Positions 16,037-23,840 of a stretch of DNA of 33,232 bases are shown here, piece by piece. The notes under the pieces were generated by a model. That model saw only the letters and a list, made by a program, of their open reading frames with translations. It made no database searches and was not told where the DNA came from. Origin of the DNA: an uncultured Monoglobus sp. (GTDB taxonomy: Bacteria; Bacillota; Clostridia; Monoglobales; Monoglobaceae); contig CANRHV010000032.1 of assembly GCA_947630505.1 (NCBI GenBank), positions 1 to 33,232 of the forward strand, written 5' to 3'. Each line of letters starts with the position of its first letter. The stretch's first letter is position 1. A program made the translations under genes and the position numbers.

Positions 16037-16222
16037 TTATTTGTCCGCCGCGCCGCAGGCGCTGCCGCAAGCCGCGGGCTTTTCTTCGGGCTTGTCCGCC
16101 GCGCCGCAAGCGCTGCCGCAGGCCGCGGGTTTCTCGTCGGGCTTATCCGCCGCGCCGCAGGCGGCACCGCAGGCCGACTTCGTCTTTTTGTCCGTCCAGT
16201 CAGAAAGATTTGAAAGTGCCAT
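16037..16222 (-). CDS. ACGX-repeat RiPP precursor peptide
   Basis: This is a 61-residue peptide. A leader of ~16 residues (MALSNLSDWTDKKTKS) is followed by three copies of a 17-residue unit: ACGAACGAAD, then ACGSACGAAD twice, joined by KPDEKPA and KPEEKPA. The six Cys are at 18, 22, 35, 39, 52 and 56, a strict 4/13 spacing. This is the hallmark of the ACGX-repeat target peptides paired with a SPASM radical SAM enzyme, whose gene is next. AAGGAGG seven nt before the ATG at 16222 is an excellent ribosome site; an overlapping ATG five nt earlier, in another frame, is too close to it. The product is likely a modified, Cys-crosslinked or metal- or redox-active repeat peptide; that is inference. 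No protease or exporter gene is visible nearby. Confidence 0.9.
   Translation of the reverse strand: MALSNLSDWTDKKTKSACGAACGAADKPDEKPAACGSACGAADKPEEKPAACGSACGAADK
16040..16172. repeat. 51-bp tandem repeats inside the precursor gene
   Basis: Three near-identical GC-rich units with a 51-bp period encode the ACGx-ACGAAD blocks. The copies differ at few positions, which suggests recent expansion by unequal crossing-over. The period keeps the frame. Confidence 0.8.
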
Positions 16223-16285
16223 GTCATGACCTCCTTATGTTTATTCGGGCTTCCCCGTGCTTACATTTTTGCATATATTTTACGC

Positions 16286-16320
16286 CCGCGCAAGTACGCA
16301 CTTTTTTGTTCGGTACTTAC
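16286..16320 (-). promoter_or_regulatory. Putative operator and promoter region of the ACGX operon
   Basis: GCAAGTAC (16290-16297) and GTACTTAC (16313-16320) are a near-perfect dyad with a 15-bp spacer. It lies just upstream of an AT-rich TAAAAT-like -10 candidate (about 16276-16281 on the minus strand). No good -35 hexamer is placed for it, as is common at activator-dependent promoters. HxlR-type proteins bind such dyads, so this may be the regulator's site. Confidence 0.45.
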
Positions 16321-16373
16321 CTTTTTGTAACTATTGCGCAGCTGTGCGGAGAGCAGCGATAAATAATTTTTTA

Positions 16374-16417
16374 TTGCGTTTTTGTGAATGTTATGGTATA
16401 ATCGGAATGTAACATTC
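16374..16417 (+). promoter_or_regulatory. Promoter and operator of the HxlR-type regulator
   Basis: TTGCGT (16374-16379) and TATAAT (16397-16402) are spaced by 17 bp. GAATGTTA (16386-16393) and TAACATTC (16410-16417) flank the -10 box as an 8-bp dyad. GAATGT-A-ACATTC (16405-16417) is a second, tighter palindrome. Binding here would block RNA polymerase, suggesting autorepression. Confidence 0.65.
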
Positions 16418-16443
16418 AAATATGAAGTATTGGAGGACTGCAT

Positions 16444-16773
16444 ATGAAAACAAAAGCCGAGCTTATCCCCGAATGTCCGGTCGCCGCGACGGTTCAGCTT
16501 ATCGGCAGCAAATGGAAGCTGCTTATCATACGAAATCTGCTCGCGCGCCCGTGGCGGTTCAACGAGCTGCATAAGGATCTGGAAGGCATCAGTCAAAAGG
16601 TGCTGACCGACAATCTGCGCCAAATGGAGGCGGACGGGCTTATAACCCGCACCGTTTACGCCGAGGTGCCGCCGAGAGTGGAATACGCCCTGTCGGAGCT
16701 GGGCGCGACGCTGAAACCGATCTTGGACGCCATGAAGGCCTGGGGCGAGAATTATAAAAACGCGTGTAACTAA
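16444..16773 (+). CDS. HxlR-family winged-helix transcriptional regulator
   Basis: This is a 109-residue protein of typical HxlR size. The motif CPVAATVQLIGSKWKLLIIR (Cys11) and the recognition segment RFNELHKDLEGISQKVLTDN are diagnostic, and LRQMEADGLITR ends the wing. The Cys next to CPV is conserved in many family members and in some senses thiol or electrophile stress. TGGAGG lies 7 nt before the ATG. It is divergent from the ACGX operon and carries its own dyad-flanked promoter, so it probably controls both itself and that operon. The inducing signal is unknown; a redox cue is suggested by the genes around it. Confidence 0.9.
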   Translation: MKTKAELIPECPVAATVQLIGSKWKLLIIRNLLARPWRFNELHKDLEGISQKVLTDNLRQMEADGLITRTVYAEVPPRVEYALSELGATLKPILDAMKAWGENYKNACN

Positions 16774-17103
16774 GCTTTATAGTAACAAAAATTCCGCTGT
16801 CTCTTTCGTTCGATTTAAAATAATAGAACTTGACAAATGTCAATATGATTATGTGTAATTCGACGATTTAATAATAATCTGCTATCCGACGACGATAAAT
16901 TCGCCCGATCTGCCGGGAAAGATATGCCGGATGGTGACGCGGAATTAAATTAAATCCAAAAAAATCTTGACAACTTTGTAACAATGATATAAAATATAAA
17001 CAATGATGTTCACTGCTTCGGACGCGATCAATATTGCCACCGAGCAGGTAAGACACGGCGCGGCGGCGCCAAAAATCTAAATTTTATATGGAGGTAATTT
17101 ATT
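16774..17103. other. Intergenic region with rubrerythrin promoters
   Basis: The stretch contains two plus-strand promoter candidates and no gene. The first has TTGACA at 16830, embedded in the palindrome TTGACA-AA-TGTCAA (16830-16843), with TGTAAT 18 bp on. The second, much better one is listed separately. The palindrome over the -35 box may be a regulator site. The rest (16868-16950) shows nothing recognisable. Confidence 0.45.
16967..16995 (+). promoter_or_regulatory. Sigma-A promoter of rubrerythrin
   Basis: TTGACA (16967-16972) and TAAAAT (16990-16995) are separated by exactly 17 bp. This predicts a transcript start near 17002 and a 5' leader of about 100 nt. Confidence 0.75.
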
Positions 17104-17646
17104 ATGAAGAAATGGGTATGCGGAGTATGCGGATATATCTACGAAGGCGAGTCGGCTCCCGAGCAATGTCCTCAGTGCAAGGCACCCGCGAGCGCTTTTA
17201 AGCCGCAGGAAGGCGGCCTCTCGTGGGCGTGCGAGCACGTTATCGGCATCGCTAAGGACGTTGACCCCAGAGTTATCGAAGGTCTCAAGGCAAACTTCAC
17301 CGGTGAGTGCACCGAGGTCGGCATGTATCTGGCAATGGCGAGACAGGCTATTCGCGAGGGTTATCCCGAGATCGGCGCTTTCTATCAGCAGGCGGCCTAT
17401 GAAGAAGCCGAGCACGCGGCCAAGTTCGCCGAGCTGCTGGGCGAGGTAGTATATCCCGACACCAAGAAGAACCTGCAGCTTAGAGCCGAGGCCGAGTGCG
17501 GCGCGACAGCGGGCAAGCTGGAGCTGGCTAAGCTGGCGAAAGAGCTGAACTATGACGCGATCCACGACACCGTTCACGAGATGGCAAAGGACGAAGCAAG
17601 ACACGGCTGTGGCTTTGAGGGCCTTCTCAAGAGATATTTCGGTTAA
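17104..17646 (+). CDS. rbr: Reverse rubrerythrin (NADH peroxidase type)
   Basis: This is a 180-residue protein with the rubredoxin-like iron site first: Cys6, Cys9 (VCGVC) and Cys22, Cys25 (QCPQC). The four-helix diiron domain follows, with [31 protein letters not shown] and [16 protein letters not shown] supplying the Glu/His ligands. This rubredoxin-first order defines reverse rubrerythrins, which reduce hydrogen peroxide (and oxygen) in the cytoplasm of anaerobes. It has its own strong promoter and terminator, so it is a single-gene unit. TGGAGG lies about 9 nt before the ATG. Standing next to the HxlR/nitroreductase/ferredoxin block, it supports a redox-stress neighbourhood. Confidence 0.93.
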   Translation: MKKWVCGVCGYIYEGESAPEQCPQCKAPASAFKPQEGGLSWACEHVIGIAKDVDPRVIEGLKANFTGECTEVGMYLAMARQAIREGYPEIGAFYQQAAYEEAEHAAKFAELLGEVVYPDTKKNLQLRAEAECGATAGKLELAKLAKELNYDAIHDTVHEMAKDEARHGCGFEGLLKRYFG

Positions 17647-17655
17647 TATTACATA

Positions 17656-17685
17656 ATACGGTCGGCTTTTGCCGGCCGTATTTTC
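17656..17685 (+). terminator. Rubrerythrin terminator
   Basis: ATACGGTCGGC (17656-17666) pairs with GCCGGCCGTAT (17671-17681), 11 bp with one G-U, around a TTTT loop. TTTTC follows. It is 10 nt past the stop. Confidence 0.85.
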
Positions 17686-17689
17686 ATAC

Positions 17690-17775
17690 CGCGGCGGACG
17701 GCCAGGGTCGCCCGCCCGTACGGCGGTATGCGTACTATGGTTGTAGGGGACGACGACCCCGGCGTCCCGCCTAGT
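17690..17775. repeat. GTAGGGG/GACCCC intergenic repeat pair
   Basis: GGACGGCCAGGGTCGCCCGC near 17695 and, inverted, GTAGGGGACGACGACCCCGG (from about 17743) form a facing pair. A similar pair lies at 26108-26190. It is a family of non-coding repeats scattered in intergenic space; its function is unknown. Confidence 0.55.
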
Positions 17776-17809
17776 CCCTAGTCACTAATCTCTGGTCCCT
17801 ACGTTCCCA

Positions 17810-17980
17810 CCTCCGTCTGCGGCAAGCCGCAGCCACCTCCTCCCGGGAGGAGGCATTAAATGGGGCCCCTTGGGGATAATCAGCAAGCTTGCTTGCGGGT
17901 TCAAAGCTATCTTTCAAAATTGCTTGCAATTTTGACCAAGAGCTTCCTTAATGCTGCCGCCAACGGCGGCTGAGGGGGTA
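17810..17980. repeat. Multi-hairpin palindromic intergenic repeat
   Basis: A run of perfect hairpins occupies this stretch: CTGCGGC-AA-GCCGCAG (17817-17832), CCTCCTCCCGGGAGGAGG (17836-17853), CAAAATTGC-TT-GCAATTTTG (17915-17934) and GCCGCC-AAC-GGCGGC (17956-17970). It is framed by CCCACCTCC on the left and GGGGG on the right. The build resembles the element at 27247-27361. It looks like a non-autonomous (MITE-like) repeat that produces folded RNA. Confidence 0.6.
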
Positions 17981-18296
17981 AACGAGTAGATATTATCCGT
18001 CTACACCGGCAAAAAATTAAAGAAAAGTCAAAAAAACAAAGAAATAATTAAAACCCGTGTAAAAAATTGCTATTGTTAAATGGTTGATTATCGCCTGAAA
18101 ACGCGTGCTTTTCAAATAAAACAGACAAACAGATAAAAAATATAGACAAAAATTGCTCAAAAATTTCAAATTAAAAATTTTTGTTTTAGATTACAGGAAA
18201 TTTTACTCCGTGTTAAAAAATACTTGAAATCTGATAGGTATTATATTATTATTAAAATTAGAAAAGATTAATTTAAATTCAAGGAGGTTTTTTGTT
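17981..18296. other. AT-rich upstream region of the pectate lyase gene
   Basis: No gene is seen. CCGTGTAAAAAA (about 18054) and CCGTGTTAAAAAA (about 18208) are near-identical and 155 bp apart, and could be regulator sites. The promoter at 18224-18252 is listed separately. Confidence 0.4.
18224..18287 (+). promoter_or_regulatory. Promoter and ribosome site of the pectate lyase gene
   Basis: TTGAAA (18224-18229) and TATTAT (18247-18252) are 17 bp apart. AAGGAGG (18281-18287) lies 9 nt before the ATG at 18297. The predicted untranslated leader is short (about 40 nt). Confidence 0.6.
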
Positions 18297-21200
18297 ATGC
18301 TTAAATTAAGAGCATTAAAAAAATCCACCGCAATGCTGATAAGCATCGCGATGATAGTAACCATGCTTGCGGGTCTGACAATGACAAGCGTATCCGCGGC
18401 GGGTACAGAAAAGATCTACAACATGTCGGAATTAAACGAGGTACCCGACAGAAACGGCGCCACGCTTTTTGACGGCGCAATCGAGTACAAAGCGGGCGAG
18501 ACCGGCGCCTTCGGCGATATTGACGGAGTTGCGGTCACAACTCCGGGCGGACAGCAGCTTGCTCTCAGTCAGGCGATCCGCACCAAGGCTATCGAGGCGA
18601 CCGTTTCTCTGGAAGCCGGAGAGACCATGGTTGCCTACTACAGAGGCTCCGACTCAAAGGGTTCCGGCAAGGATATCAGCATGGTTATCAAGTCAGGAAG
18701 CCAGACTGTTGCAACCGAGTCCAACACCGAGAACAAGAGCAGTGATGTTTTCGCAATCGCGTACAAGGCGACAGCCGCCGGCAAATACACGCTTGCGGCC
18801 GACAATCCCGGCTCTGTCAGGACTGAACTCTACGCCATCGTGGTAACGCCTTATGACTACGTTGATCCCGGCGCTGCCGAAAAGCTTCCTCCCGCGGATA
18901 TAGGCAATTTTGCGGCCGAGGCGGGAGACGGCATGGCTATTCTCACATGGGATCCGGTCGCTTATGCCGAGTCCTACAGCTTATACGAGAATACCGATAT
19001 CGATCCTTTTGCAACGAACATCACCGAGACTACATATACGGTAGCGGGTCTTACCAACGACACTCAGTACACATTCACTCTTGAGGCTGTCAACACGGTC
19101 GGAAAAAAGCAAAAGACTGTGACAGTCACACCCAAGGAGTCGACCGATCCTCCGCAGGCGTTTACCCTTACTGGAAGCGGCAGAGATCAGGCGGCGGGCC
19201 TCACATGGACGCCCTCCAAAAACGCGAAAACTTATGATGTTTACAGAAACGGCACTAAGATAGCGTCTGATCTGACAGCTCTCACATATTCGGACACAGG
19301 CCTCACCAACGGCACCGAATACACATATAAGGTTACGGCTAAGAACAATTACGACAACGTTGATTCAAACGAGGTAAAGGTTACACCCGCGGCACCGCCG
19401 CCGTCCGAAGTGAAGATCGCAGATGCGGCGGGCTGGCTTGAGAGCGCGTTTGTAAAATGGACAAATACCGCCGAGGTCGACAAATATAACGTATACGTGG
19501 CGCCCGCGGGCGGAGCGTATACCAAGATCGACGATCAGCTGGTACGCTACTACGGCAATTACTACAGAGCCGACGCTCTAGGACTTAAGGCCGGCAAGTA
19601 TCAGATGAAGGTCGTTCCCGTTGTGAACGGCAAAGAAGAGGCGGGCGCCGAGACAGAAGAACTGACCGTTTCGGCTCACACCAGAGAAGGCTTCGCGTTT
19701 GACCCCGCTTCAAAGTATTACCATGCCGAGGGTATCGGCGCGTACAAGCCGGACGGAACGCTCAAAGACGGAGCCCAAGTTCTCTATATAGACGATAATA
19801 ATAAGGACACGGTTGAGTTTACGGTCAACGTCAAGGGCAAGCCGACGGTAGGCAAGGGCCTTGTTAACATACTGTCACTGCGTGAGAAGAACGGCGCCGA
19901 GGACACGCCTCTGGCTATCCGTATGATCGGCCAGGTCGAGAGCCCCGACGGAAAGAACAGCTCGGGCTATGTTCAGCTCAAGTCCTGCAAGAACATCACG
20001 TTCGAGGGCGTGGGCGACGACGCGACAACGTTCCACTGGTCGTTGCTGATAAGAGCGGCCGAGAATGTTGAGGTAAGAAATATAGCCGTTATGGAATTCT
20101 ATGACGACGGTATTTCACTCGACACCGACAACTTCAACTGCTGGGTACACAACTGCGATATATTCTACGGACAGGACAGAGGCGGCGACCAGAAAAAAGG
20201 CGACGGCTCACTGGACGTTAAGTCGGGCTCCGACTACTGCACATTCTCATACAACCATTTCTGGGACAGCGGAAAATCGTCCCTGTGCGGTATGAAGGAA
20301 GACTCATATCAGGGCTGGCACATGACCTATCACCACAACTGGTTTGATCACTCCGATTCGCGTCACCCCAGGATCAGAGGCGATCAGGTTCATATTTACA
20401 ATAACTATTACGACGGCAACTCCAAGTACGGCGTGGGAGTAACGACCGGCGGAAGCGCGTTTGTTGAGAGAAACGTGTTCAGAAACGTTAAGTACCCCAT
20501 GCTGATATCAATGCAGGCCAGCGACGTTCACGGCTCAAACGAGGGAACGTTCTCGGGCGAGGCCGGAGGAATGATAAAGGCGTACGACAACGATATTCAA
20601 ACAGGTGCTCAGTCTCAGACATACTTCACTCAGAATAAGCCCGATGATGACGGTACAATAGACGCTTATGAGGTAACGGATAAGTCGGTGAAGGTGCCCG
20701 ACACATACAAGAGCAAAGAAGGCGGAAGCACCTACAGCAACTTCGACACAGCCTCAAATATGTATAAGTATACATCCGACCCCGTAAGCGCGGTTGTTAC
20801 AAAAGTAGAGACATACGCGGGCAGAGTACAGGGCGGCGACTTTAAGTATGATTTTGATGACGCGGTAGAGGACGCGGATTATGACCGTATCCCCGAGCTC
20901 GGCGACAGCCTTAAAAACTACAAGACAACGCTGAAGCACAGCTACATCACGCCCGCAACATATCCGGCGACGGACGGCTCGGCTCCTCTGCCGGGTCCCA
21001 CAACGCCGCCTATCCCGACGTCGGGTCCCACTTTGAAGCCCGGCGAGACCCCGGGTCCCACAAACACTCCGGGTCCGACACCCACTCCCAAGCCCGAGAC
21101 AAAGCAGTGGAGAGCAAGCAAGACAGTTACAGCAGGCGAAACTCTCACCATTCCCGGTCTCACGCCTCTTGAAAATATGACTTTCACCGAGACAGGCTCA

Positions 21201-23597
21201 TACAAAGGCTTTGAGGGCAAAGTAGTAGGCGCGACATCTCCCGATGAAACGGGTAAAGCGGGCAACTCTCTCAAGTTCGTTCCCGAGAAAGACGGAAAGG
21301 TGACTGTATACTTTAAGCTTAACAACGAAAAAACTTTCTATATCAAAGACGAAGCGGGAACCGTTGTTGCAGAGCATCCCAATAACACCGGTTCCAGCGA
21401 ATACACAAGTTTGAGCGCGGATGTAAAGAAAGGTCAAACATATTATTTGTTCGGCAACGGCACAAAGAGCGAATTCTTTGGTGTTGATTTTGCGGAGACC
21501 GCGGATGTTAATCCGCCCGCGACAGACGTTCCGTCGACAAATCCGCCGGCGACAAACGTTCCGGCGACCGCTAAGCCGACGGATGTACCGTCGACGCCCG
21601 CGCCCACATTCCCGCAGGTTAAAGGGGATTATGAGATAAAGAGCGCGGGTCCCGCAGCTAACAAGAGCGATCTCAGTGTTGAAGTGGCATACAACGGCAG
21701 CGGCGCGGCTCCCACGGGAGTTCTCTTCGCGGCTAAATACAGCCCGAATACCGGCGTTATGTATAACTTCAGACAGGGCCCGGCTGTTTCAGGCGCGGGA
21801 ACATACATTATCGAAAACTTTGCCATAGCTCCCGGCGACAGCGACGACTATAAGGTATTCCTTTGGGACAGCGTCGGAAACATGAAGCCTCTGTGCGACG
21901 CGTGTGAGGTAAAGGGCGGCTCGCTTCCTCCGACGGAGCCCACGCAGCAGCCCTCTCAGCCGACCGAGCAGCCTTCTCAGCCCACGCAGCAGCCTGTGAC
22001 GCCTCCTTCGGGAGAAGCCAAGGTATGGAATTTTGGCGCGGCTCCTTGGGACACATTCTCGCTGGCACTCAGCAAAGATGACCCCACCGAGCAGACTGTT
22101 GACGGACTTAAAGTAGGCATCTCAAAGGGTATCGGAAAAGACGGCAGTACCATTACCGCGAACGCGACGGAAGGCCTCAAGCTCAGCGCTTCGAGCTCGT
22201 GCTACTTCTCGTATACCGCCGGCGTTGCGGGAACTATCAAGTTCACGGTACAAAATTCGGGCAAAACTCCGTATAAGAGTGAAACCGACCAAACTCTGAG
22301 AAGCGTTAAAATAACAAAGGGCACGGCCGCCGAAAAAGAGGAGACTTATTGCAGCGCTAATCCCGATGTGATGTCAAAAGAATTCACATACGAACTGGCC
22401 GCGGGCGAGACCATCAAGGTGGCGGGCGGCACAAACGGATTCTATCTTCCCGCGCTGAGCTTTACGCCCGCGGGCGGCTCGGTACAGCCCGAACCCTCAA
22501 CGCCGACAGAGCAGCCTTCACAGCCCACGCAGCAGCCCTCTCAGCCGACAGATCAGCCGACGCAGCCCACGCAGCAGCCTGTGACACCTCCCTCGGGAGA
22601 GGCCAAGGTATGGAACTTTGGCGCGGCTCCCTGGGACACGTTTTCGCTGGCGCTCAGCAAAGATGACCCCACCGAGCAAACTATTGACGGACTCAAAGTA
22701 GGCATCTCAAAGGGTATCGGAAAAGACGGCAGTACCATTACCGCAAACGCAACGGAAGGCCTCAAGCTCAGCGCTTCGAGCGCGTGCTACTTCTCGTACA
22801 CAGCTGACGTTGCGGGAACTATCAAGTTCACGGTGCAAAATTCGGGCAAAACTCCGTATAAGAGTGAAACCGACCAAACTCTGAGAAGCGTTAAAATAAC
22901 AAAGGGCACGGCCGCCGAAAAAGAGGAGACCTATTGCAGCGCTAATCCCGATGTGATGTCAAAAGAATTCACATATGAACTGGCCGCGGGTGAGACCATC
23001 AAGGTAACGGGCGGCACAAACGGATTCTACCTTCCCGCGCTGAGCTTCACGCCCGCGGGCGGCTCGGTACAGCCCGAACCCTCAACGCCTACGGAGCAGC
23101 CGACGCAGCCCACTGAACAGCCGGTACAGCCCACGCAGCCCGATCAGCCTTCAAATCCCGGACAGCCGATCGAATGGAAATTCAGTGGCACGGGCGATAT
23201 AACACAAAACGTGGATCTGGGCAACGGTTTGACTTTTATCTGCGGTAAGAGCACCGCGTATGATAAAGGAGCTACTGTTGACGGCATTGAGTTCCCCAAT
23301 AGAATTAAGTTGGGCGGCGGTTCCACATTTAAAGAGGGCAGTGAGGCGAGATTATTTACCTACACGCCTGCGTCGGCCGGAACTATGACGATTTATTTCA
23401 TTCACGGTTCGAATGACCCGTCAACGGAAGCCAGAAATCTCGTGGTATATCAGGGCGGTTTCGGCACACCTATCGCCACTATTCCCGCGGGAGAGGCAAA
23501 ATCCGCTACCGTTAATGTTGCGGCGGGTTCAACCGTTTACATCGGAAGCGACAAGAACATAGGCATCTACGGTATAACCTACACGCCCGGCAACTGA
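18297..23597 (+). CDS. Secreted modular pectate lyase (family PL1-like) with FN3 and accessory modules
   Basis: This is a 1766-residue exported enzyme. A signal peptide spans 1-35, followed by an N-terminal beta module (~36-190). Three fibronectin type III domains lie at ~198-283, 284-366 and 367-460. The catalytic right-handed beta-helix is at ~470-885. It includes LRIR-type core strands, DGSLDVKSGSDY (calcium Asp residues) and HHNWFDHSDSRHPRIRG, where Arg689 and Arg694 match the catalytic and substrate-binding Arg of pectate lyases. Pro-rich linkers (PTEQPSQPTQQP type) then join accessory modules: ~935-1068, ~1107-1207 (ends like the 1159-residue protein), two near-identical ones at ~1241-1398 and ~1436-1593, and a last one at ~1624-1766. 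It cleaves pectic galacturonan by beta-elimination outside the cell. There is no LPXTG or SLH anchor. The accessory modules are probably carbohydrate-binding; I cannot assign families. Confidence 0.9.
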   Translation: MLKLRALKKSTAMLISIAMIVTMLAGLTMTSVSAAGTEKIYNMSELNEVPDRNGATLFDGAIEYKAGETGAFGDIDGVAVTTPGGQQLALSQAIRTKAIEATVSLEAGETMVAYYRGSDSKGSGKDISMVIKSGSQTVATESNTENKSSDVFAIAYKATAAGKYTLAADNPGSVRTELYAIVVTPYDYVDPGAAEKLPPADIGNFAAEAGDGMAILTWDPVAYAESYSLYENTDIDPFATNITETTYTVAGLTNDTQYTFTLEAVNTVGKKQKTVTVTPKESTDPPQAFTLTGSGRDQAAGLTWTPSKNAKTYDVYRNGTKIASDLTALTYSDTGLTNGTEYTYKVTAKNNYDNVDSNEVKVTPAAPPPSEVKIADAAGWLESAFVKWTNTAEVDKYNVYVAPAGGAYTKIDDQLVRYYGNYYRADALGLKAGKYQMKVVPVVNGKEEAGAETEELTVSAHTREGFAFDPASKYYHAEGIGAYKPDGTLKDGAQVLYIDDNNKDTVEFTVNVKGKPTVGKGLVNILSLREKNGAEDTPLAIRMIGQVESPDGKNSSGYVQLKSCKNITFEGVGDDATTFHWSLLIRAAENVEVRNIAVMEFYDDGISLDTDNFNCWVHNCDIFYGQDRGGDQKKGDGSLDVKSGSDYCTFSYNHFWDSGKSSLCGMKEDSYQGWHMTYHHNWFDHSDSRHPRIRGDQVHIYNNYYDGNSKYGVGVTTGGSAFVERNVFRNVKYPMLISMQASDVHGSNEGTFSGEAGGMIKAYDNDIQTGAQSQTYFTQNKPDDDGTIDAYEVTDKSVKVPDTYKSKEGGSTYSNFDTASNMYKYTSDPVSAVVTKVETYAGRVQGGDFKYDFDDAVEDADYDRIPELGDSLKNYKTTLKHSYITPATYPATDGSAPLPGPTTPPIPTSGPTLKPGETPGPTNTPGPTPTPKPETKQWRASKTVTAGETLTIPGLTPLENMTFTETGSYKGFEGKVVGATSPDETGKAGNSLKFVPEKDGKVTVYFKLNNEKTFYIKDEAGTVVAEHPNNTGSSEYTSLSADVKKGQTYYLFGNGTKSEFFGVDFAETADVNPPATDVPSTNPPATNVPATAKPTDVPSTPAPTFPQVKGDYEIKSAGPAANKSDLSVEVAYNGSGAAPTGVLFAAKYSPNTGVMYNFRQGPAVSGAGTYIIENFAIAPGDSDDYKVFLWDSVGNMKPLCDACEVKGGSLPPTEPTQQPSQPTEQPSQPTQQPVTPPSGEAKVWNFGAAPWDTFSLALSKDDPTEQTVDGLKVGISKGIGKDGSTITANATEGLKLSASSSCYFSYTAGVAGTIKFTVQNSGKTPYKSETDQTLRSVKITKGTAAEKEETYCSANPDVMSKEFTYELAAGETIKVAGGTNGFYLPALSFTPAGGSVQPEPSTPTEQPSQPTQQPSQPTDQPTQPTQQPVTPPSGEAKVWNFGAAPWDTFSLALSKDDPTEQTIDGLKVGISKGIGKDGSTITANATEGLKLSASSACYFSYTADVAGTIKFTVQNSGKTPYKSETDQTLRSVKITKGTAAEKEETYCSANPDVMSKEFTYELAAGETIKVTGGTNGFYLPALSFTPAGGSVQPEPSTPTEQPTQPTEQPVQPTQPDQPSNPGQPIEWKFSGTGDITQNVDLGNGLTFICGKSTAYDKGATVDGIEFPNRIKLGGGSTFKEGSEARLFTYTPASAGTMTIYFIHGSNDPSTEARNLVVYQGGFGTPIATIPAGEAKSATVNVAAGSTVYIGSDKNIGIYGITYTPGN
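22017..23070. repeat. 585-bp tandem duplication inside the pectate lyase gene
   Basis: Two copies start with AAGGTATGGAA at 22020 and 22605, a period of 585 bp or 195 codons, and stay nearly identical at the base level for about 470 bp. The intervening Pro/Gln/Thr linker differs more. The pattern means a recent duplication or ongoing gene conversion of one accessory module. Confidence 0.9.
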
Positions 23598-23657
23598 TAG
23601 GCATACACATAACACACGTTTAATAATTTTAATAATTATTAATAGATTTCTTCCCAG

Positions 23658-23696
23658 AAGCGGCGGGTCATCGGCCCGCCGCTCCGCTTATTTTCA
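23658..23696 (+). terminator. Pectate lyase terminator
   Basis: AGCGGCGGG (23659-23667) and CCCGCCGCT (23675-23683) form a perfect 9-bp stem with a 7-nt loop. A T-rich run (TTATTTTC) follows 5 nt later. It lies about 60 nt after the stop. Confidence 0.7.
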
Positions 23697-23731
23697 AGCT
23701 AAAATTTTTGTATAATTTGCTAAAATTTCTC

Positions 23732-23760
23732 TTGAAATGACGCGGTCGCTGATGTATAAT
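23732..23760 (+). promoter_or_regulatory. Promoter of pta-ackA
   Basis: TTGAAA (23732-23737) and a perfect TATAAT (23755-23760) are spaced by 17 bp. The leader to the pta start is about 75 nt. Confidence 0.75.
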
Positions 23761-23840
23761 ATTTAAAGGAATGACTTTATGATGTTTTTTAAAATGCAAA
23801 ATAATAAACAAAAAATACATTACGAAACGAGGTTAAGCAA

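Noticed and set aside
15960..16229. Plus-strand 89-codon frame antisense to the RiPP precursor
   Set aside because: It exists because the GC-rich 51-bp repeats are open in several frames; it has no ribosome site, and the minus-strand peptide explains the sequence.
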